DNA from: Ctenosaura bakeri | Lineage: Eukaryota > Chordata > Lepidosauria > Squamata > Iguanidae | Assembly (NCBI GenBank): GCA_948474755.1 | Contig: CAOLHI010002121.1 | Location: 124,001-188,000 of the forward strand | DNA length: 64,000 nt | Direction of reading: 5' to 3' | Part shown: one piece after another, positions 56,086 to 64,000 of the stretch | Layout of the letters: the number at the start of each line of letters is the position of its first letter | Numbering within the stretch: position 1 is the stretch's first letter | The notes under the pieces: generated by a model | The model's database searches: none | What the model was told of the DNA's origin: nothing | What the model saw: only the letters and a program-made list of their open reading frames with translations | Made by a program: the position numbers and the translations under genes

Positions 56086-57244
56086 AGAGGCATCATCGCC
56101 ATAATAGTGAAAGGGAGTGCTAGAAAAGATGCTTGGCCTTTTGTTTCCCTTGTTTCGTTCTTTCATCTATGTTCTCAAGCCTTTTTGCTTCCTGCCTGCC
56201 TGCAAAGGTTACTTCCTTCTTCTTCCAAAAGTTAGGTAGTCCTTTGTCTCCCTTTGTCTGAAAGGGAGGCTTCTGTCTCAGGATGCCTTACGCTCACCCA
56301 GGACAGCCAGCTTTTTGAGACTGTTCTACTGGAATCTAGCTAATTTTTTGGTCTATTTCCTTTCCTCTCCAAGATGGAGTTTCTTTTCTCTCCTTACAAG
56401 AGAATCCAGAGAGTTTTCCTCTTGCTTACTAGCAAAAGTTCTGATGGCACTGGCTATTCATGTTACTGTGGTTGTCTTGGGAACTGTTGGGAATCCTGGT
56501 CTCCTCCCAGCCCAGCCACCAGAAGTCTGGAGTTTCCCTGCTGGAGATGTCCAGGGAACCCGTAAGGGATAAACAATGACACCATACCCATGTGGCACCC
56601 ACTCTGCTCCCAATATCACCATGAAACACAAGAGGACACTTTAGCACCCAAAATACATTACTAAACCATAGCAGGATAGGGGTATTGACGGATTATTTCA
56701 AGGCAGAAAACTCAATTTCCAAATGACCAACAGCAGAACAGCAATGGGAGAGCCAGGGAGCTTCAGGCAAAGTGGAATTGGTGCAGAGCAATGGCTGTAT
56801 AAGAGCATTGTGTGAAAAGCTCCTTAGACACAAGTCAAGCAGGGTTATGGCCAGAATCCCATTTGCATGCCGCACTCATGGCTACATGTTTTCCAGGGTC
56901 ATACAGTGATGATACAGAAGGATGGACAAAATCCCCCAGTTCTGAGCAGCCTGTTTCTCCAGGGCCTTCCCTGTCTTCATGGGTTCTGTGCCCACAGCTT
57001 TCTTCCTCCTGCCACTACAATCTATGCCAGTGCAGTTACACCAGAACAGAGCACCAAGAAGATTCCAGCTCGTATCGTCTGGGGTGTTTTTTCTCCCTTC
57101 GCTCTCATTGGGTCTCTAAGACCACCCTGCCTCTCCCTGGCTTCTTCCTCTGGAAGAGCTCTGAAATGTACTCAATGAAAAGCCAAGTACTACCCTTGGG
57201 CAGAAAAAAATGAAATGCACAGATGGGTGGCAGCTAGCTTGACC
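56086..57244. other. Unassigned insertion in the unit D intron
   Basis: Absent from the matching introns of B and C. No repeat family, domain or terminal repeat that I can recognise. Open frames up to 133 codons (56812-57213) have no homology that I know. Confidence 0.4.
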
Positions 57245-57880
57245 AGAGCACATCTGAAAGGGACCTAGGCATCTAACTAGACCACTTGCTGAACATGTCA
57301 ACAATGTAATGCAGCAGCTAAAAAAGCCAATGCAATTCTAGGCTGTCTAGGTTGAGATCCACCTAGAATCCTGTATCCAGTCCTAGGTACCACAATTCAA
57401 GGATATTGACAAGCTGGAACGTGTCCAGAGGAGGACAACCAGAATGGTAAGCCTGGAAACCATGAAGCCCTATGAGAATCCTGAGTGCTTTTAGGAAGCT
57501 GGGTATGTTTAGCCTGAAGAAAATAATGTTAGGAGGTGACATGATGGCTATGTTTATATATTTGAAGGGATGTCATTCAGACGATGGAGCAAGCCTGTTT
57601 TCTGCTGCTCCAGAGTCTAGGACATGGAGCAATGGATTCAAACTTTAGAAAAAGAGATTCCATCTAAACATTAGGAAGAACTTGCTGAAGGTAAGAGCAA
57701 TTTTACAGTGGAATATGCTGCCTATGAGTGTAATGGAGTCTCCTTCTTTTCAGGTTTTTAAGCAGAGGCTGGATGGCCATCTGTTGGGAATACTTTGATG
57801 GTGTATTCCTGCATAGCAGGAGGTTGGACTCCTTGGCCCTTGAGGGTCTCTTCCAGCTCTATGACTCTATGATTATGACT
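57245..57880 (+). mobile_element. CR1 LINE 3' portion
   Basis: GAAAGGGACCTAGGCATC, GCCAATGCAATTCTAGGCTG, GTGTCCAGAGGAGGACAACC and the 3' end GGTCTCTTCCAGCTCTATGA. Several frame breaks. Longer than the counterparts in B and C. Confidence 0.88.
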
Positions 57881-58110
57881 GTAATTCAAATTGTGAATTT
57901 GGTGTTTGCTATAAAACTAATAAATATTCTTTAAAAAAATATAAACTAAGAGTGCCACCTCTCTGAACTTGCAAGATGTGATGTCAATATCTGGGTGACT
58001 TGAGGGTCTCAAATTCATAGGATCATCATGTAAGTCGAAGCCAGTGGGATGGCAAATAACAATAACAGCAAGAGCTGTCAGTCAAAGGAGAGAGAGGGAG
58101 AGAGCCTTAC

Positions 58111-58237
58111 CCAGAAAGATCAGGTTCTCTGCATTCTCCTCTGTCACTTCTCTATGCAAAGCCCTCTGATCAGGATCCAGCAGATCCCACTCCTCCTCTG
58201 TGAAGCTCACAGCCACCACCTCAAAGGACACTGGATC
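58111..58237 (-). CDS. Unit D KRAB A-box exon
   Basis: 127 nt, acceptor CTTTCAG at 58237 and donor TTCTGG|GTAAGG at 58111, phases 0 to 1. It encodes [35 protein letters not shown] and AENLIFL. Besides the changed MLE triplet (TEE), the EE-VAVHF of B reads EV-VAVSF and ISL reads IFL, so D is the most divergent of the three KRAB boxes. Repression through TRIM28 is doubtful. Confidence 0.88.
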
Positions 58238-58289
58238 CTGAAAGAAAAGAGAAGGAGGGGGGAAGGGGCAGAGATGGAATAAGGAGTTA

Positions 58290-58725
58290 AAAAATGTTTA
58301 TTGCACACATATATAAGTAAGTTCTTCGCACAGTGCAACTGTGGAACTCACTGCCACAGGATGCAGCCATGGCCACCAACTAGGTAGACTTTAAAAGGGG
58401 ATTGAATAAATTCATGGAGGACAGAGCAGTCAAAGACTACAGTCAATGGCTGGGACTTGTGTTCTGCTGATGCTCTTCCCATGGGCAACTGGATGATCAT
58501 GGGGGAAACTGGATGGTAGGAAGGACGGACCTTAGGCCTGATGCAGCACAGCTGTAAGAGCAGTGGAAAGTGCTGCCTTAGAGTGTGGTGGAGTGTCCCC
58601 CTTCAGAGGTTTTTAAACAAAGGCAGGATGACCATCTGTCAGGAGTGCTTTGACTGTGTATTTCTGCAGGATGGCCCTTATAGTCTCTTCCAACTCTGTG
58701 GCTCTGTGTTCTTATGTTCCTATGC
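58290..58725 (+). mobile_element. LINE 3'-end fragments (CR1-like)
   Basis: GGAACTCACTGCCACAGGAT, GGGGATTGAATAAATTCATG, then a CR1 end (AGAGGTTTTTAAACAAAGGC). The D counterpart of 19373-19870. Confidence 0.78.
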
Positions 58726-59025
58726 TCACCAAAAGGCAGGATCCAAAAGCACTTAGGCACCAGATCCAGAAAACAATGAAGACCTATAATGTACCAAGGA
58801 AGTCAATGGGAAACCTTGTGTCTGATTCAGCCCGACTCCTCTGATGTTCCTCACACAGATTGTGCAACAATCCAAAAAGACAGAACAGGGGAGAGGTCGA
58901 GAGGTACATCCTCAAGATCCAAAGCTGACCTTATTGAAAGGAAGGGGACAGATCCATATAGGCACAGAGGCCCACAGGAGCTGAAATGGATCCCCTGATC
59001 TTCAGTTCAATCAGCCTTCTCCTAC

Positions 59026-59111
59026 CTGATCTGACAACCATGCAGTAAAGGATTCCACTCCATCATGAAGACGAGGGGGCCTGATGCAAATCGTCGGGGT
59101 CATTTCTCCAC
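59026..59111 (-). CDS. Unit D short conserved exon of unknown role
   Basis: 86 nt, acceptor CCTCGTAG at 59111 (phase 1), donor GATCAG|GTAGGA at 59026 (phase 0). It encodes GEMTPTICIRPPRLHDGV then ESFTAWLSDQ. Same length as C; one Pro is Arg. Confidence 0.82.
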
Positions 59112-59429
59112 CTACGAGGAAGACCAGATCAGAAAGGAGAATATAGTTAATCATCTTAGTATGAAGCAATTGTAGCTTGTAGCTCCTGTGAATCTGCTCT
59201 GGGCTTTACTCTGAACTTTAAGGGGACTGAACCCTATACCTTTCCCCAAAAAATGTCCAGCAGCTCAGGGAGCTTTTTTATAGTTAAGCCTAAAAACTCA
59301 GAATGGACACGAAATGGTGATGAGGTAGCAGGAGATTCTGGGATGGGTCAACAACGGCTTGAGTTTAAGTAAGCCTGAGACAGGCACCCAGCCTGGGAAA
59401 AGGAACGGGAGAATCGGCAATGCTTTACT

Positions 59430-60030
59430 AACAAATGAGAGCTTTGTTCAGAAGAATTTGTACTGACAACATATAAAAGTGTATAATGCCTTGTCCTAGC
59501 AAAGTTTTGGAAACGTCCAGAGATTCCAAGTCTGGAAACATGGTTGCAAAAAATTCTGGTTATGATCAAAACAGATGTACTTTCACAACATATTAAGGGA
59601 AAGTCAGAAAAGGTATTAAAAAAGAATGGCAATCTACCAAAAATATCCTCAAACAGAAATGGAATAGAATGAATAAATGAATGAATAAATATAAGATTAT
59701 AGGTATGTTTGTTTTTTCATGATATATTTTTATATTTAATAGGAAGATAAGTAAGAAGCAGAGGAAATTGAATTAACAGAATAAAAGGTTTAATTGAGAT
59801 TTGTGAGAATTAATTATGAGAATTAATTACTGAAGATATTAACTCCAATTAGGTAGAGGGAGGAAGTTAATTTGCATCTGTATTGGTATGTGTATCTGTA
59901 CTTGTACTGATAATTGTACCTGTATTTTTTTCTTATTTTTTTCTGTCTTCTGCTTTTTCTTTGATGTATTAGTGCTGTTGGTTTTGTTACCTCTTGTTTT
60001 TGTTCAATAAAAATTAAAGAAAAGTGTATG
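59430..60030 (+). mobile_element. L1 LINE 3' end
   Basis: The frame near 59490-59690 reads LAKFWKRPEIPSLETWLQKI, then MIKTDVLSQHIKGKSEKVLK and EWQSTKNILKQKWN, which is the C-terminus of L1 ORF2. It is followed by an AT-rich 3' UTR and CAATAAAAATTAAAGAAAA. 5'-truncated; absent from B and C. Confidence 0.8.
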
Positions 60031-60594
60031 ACGCTTGTACTAAATAGTTCGGCAACTTCTGTAGAGGTGTGCTGTTGTTACTCATGGGATCCAACTGAAT
60101 AAACTGCTGTTAAGCTGAAAGTGGGTTCCTTGGAGTTAGCCGGCACATGACAGGAAATCACATTATGTCACTCCTAACTGCTGGGGAATGGGGAGCTTCC
60201 TGTTTGAGGGAGTGGAACTGATGGGGACAATGGGCAGGTTTTCCTTGGAGTGCAACATAGCCAAGAAGTTACACACCAGTGGGAAATTCAAGACTATTTT
60301 TTTTTTTAAAAAAAAAAAAAACTTTTATTCAGCCCGTGCCAAAAGCAAGATTGACGACTGGGGAGATTTCCACAAATCAGACATGCCAGAACAAAGAAAG
60401 GCATACACATTTATAGTTTTTTATAAGATAATTAATTAGTGTGCTAAGTTACATCACTTCTACATATAATATGGTGGGCTTCAGGCCCATGTTTCCCCCC
60501 AAAAAAGCCCCTTCTAGGGCATGTGGAGGATACTTTTGCTATGTTTTTAGGTCTTCTCCAGGCCATGGTAGACCCAGGAGAGACCTTTTCTTAA

Positions 60595-60806
60595 CAACAG
60601 GAAATATGTTACTATTTATTTCCTGTTTTTTAAAAAGGCTTCTCTGGAATCTGATATGAGCTAGAGGACACCAAAACATGCTGAAAATACCCTTGATTCC
60701 CAACAGGAAATATGTTACTATTTATTTCCTGTTTTTTAAAAAGGCCTCTCTGGAATCTGATATGAGCTAGAGGACACCAAAACATGCCGACAGTGCCCTT
60801 GATTCC
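60595..60806. repeat. 106-bp tandem duplication
   Basis: CAACAGGAAATATGTTACTA begins at 60595 and again at 60701; the two 106-bp units (TTTATTTCCTGTTTTTTAAA, GAATCTGATATGAGCTAGAG) are nearly identical. B and C have one copy, so the duplication is D-specific. Confidence 0.93.
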
Positions 60807-61049
60807 CCACAGAATAGGCATTTGGCATCTTGGAGTGGGCGGGGAGAACCTGACCACAAAAATAAATCAGCAAAACTTGTCCCTACCCTCTTTTAAAACA
60901 TCTGAATGACCAAGAGGTGGAGAACTACTTCTGTAAATTATTAAGGCATCATCCATGTCTCATGCCAGAACTAGAGAAGAAAGGGTAGATGAGATTTTTG
61001 CCCAGGAATTTGTAAAATGCAAAAGATGGAAATAAATAAAAGTCCTTAC

Positions 61050-61173
61050 CTGGGGAAGTGATTATTCCATAACCCTTGTGGTCTTTTTCCTTGAATGGCA
61101 GCTTCTGAGTGAAATCCAGTGAAGTCGCTTTTCTCTTGTGAAAAAATCTGGCCTCTTTTGCTTGTTTTTCTCC
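61050..61173 (-). CDS. Unit D linker exon
   Basis: 124 nt, acceptor TGCTATTTCAG at 61173 (phase 0), donor CCCCAG|GTAAGGA at 61050 (phase 1). It encodes GEKQAKEARFFHKRKA, TSLDFTQKLPFKEKDHKG and YGIITSP. The phases predict a preceding SCAN exon ending in phase 0, as in B and C, which lies off the right edge. Confidence 0.82.
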
Positions 61174-61319
61174 CTGAAATAGCATTGATCATTCCAGGGT
61201 AAGAAGGAAAAGCATTAGGAGATAAAGCATTGACTTATTCTTTACATTTATTCATGTAAATTTATATGTGGGCTCCCTCCCATTCTGGATCTCACAACAA
61301 CATCATTAAAAAGTCAAAG

Positions 61320-61794
61320 GCCCTTTCCACACGCGGGCGGAGAAACGGGGCAAGCCACGCTGAAAATGGAGCTTACCTTCATCTGTCGCCACGTGGAGCA
61401 GTGCATTTCGCTGCTCCACACTCAGCGGCGTCCGGCGGCGTCTGGCAGTGCCCAAAATGGCGGCTTACGACTGGCGGAGGCTCTCCACCATCCGGAGAAC
61501 CTCGCCAGCCAGAAATCCCGCCCCCGGCAGATCTGCCCGCACGCCCCTGCGCGCGCCTGCAAATCCACACCAGGCGCTGCGATGCGGCTCCACGGGGCTG
61601 CATGCCCTGTGCCTTTAAAAAACCACATAAAAAGTATTTTTTTAAAAGCACGCGGCACCGCCACTTCCAGGCGCCCTAGCGCAGATTGGGGTGTGGAATT
61701 ACTCTAAAGTAATCCACCCCAACCCACTTTAAGGTGTAGACGACCTCCTACGGAGGTCGCGCTACCACGTGTTATTTCCCCATGTGGAAAGGGC
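61320..61794. mobile_element. CpG-rich MITE with terminal inverted repeats
   Basis: Ends GCCCTTTCCACACG and CATGTGGAAAGGGC are inverted repeats of about 12 bp. AAAG flanks both sides (61316-61319 and 61795-61798), a candidate target duplication. The termini resemble those of the palindromic MITE (GGCCATTTCCACAC). The interior is CpG-dense, with CAAAATGGCGGC (YY1-like) near 61452. The two homologous introns lack it. It encodes nothing convincing. Confidence 0.75.
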
Positions 61795-62321
61795 AAAGTC
61801 TCAAAACCAGCCATTATCACGAATAGAGTTAAAACTTCTGAATAATCTACACTATCCAAAACAGTGATGTGACAAGCCCTTATTTCTCTGAAGGTTGGTT
61901 TCGCAGTCCCAATCTAATAATGTGCTCCAACACCTTAACTCTACCCTTTAATCACATTCTTCCTATCAAAGGTCTAGGATTTTCAGTGTTCCCTCAGAAC
62001 CACTTAGTTTATTTAAGGTAGTGTGTTCTTACTTGTTACCAATGACTTTAGATAACCCAGGGCACTCAGTAGTTGTAAAACAAACCTGTATCCTTTCCTA
62101 TGGTAACAACAAAAATAAAGTGTCTTGTGAGGGATCAAGTACAGTACAGCATTATCACACTAAAACAGTCCAAACTTCTGACAGTCTATGCCAATGCCTC
62201 CTGGCTTTAGACACCAGTTCTCTGTGTCTTTTCATCAGCTGCTCAAACACAACCTAGCCCCCTCACTGGCCAAGATCTCACTGAAGGCTCTTTGTACAAC
62301 TGGAATATTTGCCTTGTATAT

Positions 62322-63022
62322 GGCTGGATAGCAGTACGTGTGAAAGGGATCTAGGAGTCTTCCTAGACCACAGGCTGAACATGAGTCAGCAGTGTGATGC
62401 GGCAGCCAAGAAAGCCAATGCAATTCTCGGCTGCATCAATAGGAGTATGGTGTCTAGATTGAGGGAGGTACTGGTACCACTCTACTCTGCTTTGGTTAGA
62501 CCTCATCTTGAATACTGTGTCCAGTTCTGGGCACCCCAATTCCAGAAGGACATGGTCAAGCTGGAGCAAGTCCAGAGGAGGGCGACCAAAATGGTGAGGG
62601 GCCTGGAAGCCATGCCCTCTGAGGATAGACTTTGAGAGCTGGGTATGTTTAGTCTGCAGAAGAGAAGGTGAAGAGGGGACATGATAGCCATGTTTAAATA
62701 TTTGAAGGGATGCCATGTGGAGGAGGGAGAGGGCTTGTTTTCTGCTGTTCCAGAGACCAGGACAAGGAGCAACAGATTCAAGCTGCAGGAAAGGAGATTC
62801 CACCTGAACCTCAGGAAGAACTTCCTGACAGTCAGGGCTGTCCAGCAGTGGAATCTGCTGCCTCCATGGATTGTGGTGGAGTCTCCTTCCTTAGAGGTTT
62901 TTAAGCAGAGGCTGGATGGCCATCGGTCGGGATTGCTTTGATGGTGTTCCTGCATGGCAGGGGGTTGGACTGGATGGCCTGTGTGGTCTCTTCCAACGCT
63001 ACAGTTCTGTGATTCTATGATA
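62322..63022 (+). mobile_element. CR1 LINE 3' portion, little decayed
   Basis: Frames give [44 protein letters not shown] then a stop, and MIAMFKYLKGCHVEEGEG further on. The 3' end is GGTTGGACTGGATGGCC, TCTTCCAACGCTACAG. It inserted in the intron site that holds a MITE in B and a SPIN-like element in C. Confidence 0.9.
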
Positions 63023-63199
63023 TGATTCAATCATGCATAAGCTCCTCCCATGCAAATCACTGAGCTTAAACGTCTCAGCTAAAGAAGCTCTCTCTCTGTT
63101 TCTTGGTATTTTCTTAACTAAAATTCATCCACTTTGAATTCCAATCAACTTTAAAGGTTGTTCCTGCGATCAACCCCTTGTCCTTCTTAAAATTATGCT

Positions 63200-63690
63200 G
63201 ACATTAATCGGCAGAGTCAATGCCTAGTTTTGCAGCACTGGTTCCTAGCTTTGTCTGTAATGACATTTCTTACACTTTGCTGCTGAGCGAATGCATGTCT
63301 AATACAGGGTTCATTGCTGATTGTCAACCGGAAGTATTATCAACCATGTATCAGAGTTTTAGTCCTGGGAAAGCAAATATTCTTCAACATGTGCTGTATG
63401 CTTTATGAGATCATTGTCATCCCAAACCTATATAACCTCCCCCCATATTTATTTATTTTTGTTTACAATAAAGGATTCTTCTCTTTGCTCATGTAAGAAG
63501 TGTGTTCTTGCTCATGGAGGGAAGTCCCTTTGGTCAAAGTTGGAGATCTTTCCAGGCTGCTTCAGAGCTCGCCCACCATCACACAGACTGCCCAAAGTAG
63601 TCTGTGCAGACCTAATATTTTAGATCTGGCCCTACATGTCTTTTTTAGGGTTCAGGAGTAACCCTAAAGAGTTTTCAAGGTTCAGAGGTA
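63200..63690 (+). mobile_element. Probable LTR, 5' edge uncertain
   Basis: TATA-like CTATATAACC near 63430, AATAAA at 63467-63472 and the terminus GTGCAGACCTAATATTTTAG, GTTCAGGAGTAACCC. The third occurrence of the 3' end found at 29661 and 47900. Confidence 0.5.
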
Positions 63691-63784
63691 ACCCTTACAA
63701 TATCCAAGGGGAATCAAGTCCCATTCTCAGAGTAATCGTTGTGGGTTTGAGTCTCACTTGGCGCCAACATCCTCACAGACAAAT

Positions 63785-64000
63785 AGTGGGTTTCTCATCT
63801 GGGCAACTGGCTGGCCACTGTGGGGACAGAACATTGGGCTAGGGAGGCTTTTGGCCCTGAGAGAGCTAGTCTGATATAGTGGTTTGAATAGTGGACTAGC
63901 ACACTGGGAGACCAGGGTTTGAATCCCCACTTGACCATAGGAAATCTGGAGAGGCCCTTCTCTCAGTCCCACCTCCGTCACAAGAACAACTGGTGAGGAC
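63785..64000 (+). repeat. SINE-bearing block duplicated from 39567-39790
   Basis: GGGTTTCTCATCTGGGCAAC, GGCTGGCCACTGTGG and the SINE head match unit C nearly base for base. It continues to the edge in step with unit C, which predicts that the D SCAN exon follows within about 1-2 kb. Confidence 0.9.

Overview
The window reads as vertebrate nuclear DNA from a squamate reptile, most likely a lizard. Evidence: multi-exon SCAN-KRAB-C2H2 zinc-finger genes; dense CR1 and L2-type LINEs; an L1 3' end; a 5S rRNA-derived SINE and two tRNA-derived SINE families of squamate type; hAT elements including a SPIN-like one; and many short palindromic DNA transposons. The species cannot be resolved from this sequence. 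No bacterial-type operons, CRISPR arrays or intact RNA genes are seen.

The backbone is a tandem array of transcription-factor genes, all on the minus strand. Unit A (about 7.8-11.8 kb) keeps a SCAN exon and one downstream linker exon; no KRAB or finger exon is seen between it and the left edge. Unit B (14.2-27.1 kb) is the most complete gene: SCAN exon, linker exon, a short conserved exon of unknown role, KRAB-A exon and a 16-finger exon, joining in frame to about 755 codons. Unit C (29.8-44.3 kb) has the same five exons, but its finger exon is broken by an early stop and several frame changes. Unit D (48.2 kb to the right edge) has linker, short, KRAB and an 18-finger exon; its SCAN exon should lie just beyond base 64000. 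The 3' flanks, introns, exon phases and (for B and C) GC-rich promoters align between units, so this is a segmental duplication of a 15-24 kb unit.

Between and within the units: a Ty3/gypsy LTR plus decayed gag at the left edge (1-1356); an LTR-like direct repeat pair (4.4-5.7 kb); a palindromic MITE family in at least seven places; a Tigger-like MITE family in four places; a SPIN-like hAT with a foreign GC-rich interior (38.0-38.8 kb); a larger hAT (48.4-49.7 kb); a CR1 with a readable reverse-transcriptase C-terminal half (39.8-41.0 kb); and a solo LTR with 5-bp target duplication nested in a SINE (45.75-46.42 kb).

The genes are inferred to encode nuclear DNA-binding proteins: SCAN for dimerisation, a divergent KRAB that probably recruits TRIM28 poorly, and long finger arrays for sequence-specific binding. 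The most informative signals are differences between paralogues: a 1.3-kb promoter-proximal inversion in B versus C, loss of a splice donor in B, a premature stop stranding two fingers in D, three unrelated transposons at the same intron position in B, C and D, and arrays of a ZNF143-like motif next to the promoters. Two stretches (26.2-27.3 kb and 32.6-33.4 kb) carry homopolymer expansions that look like assembly error and should be read with caution.
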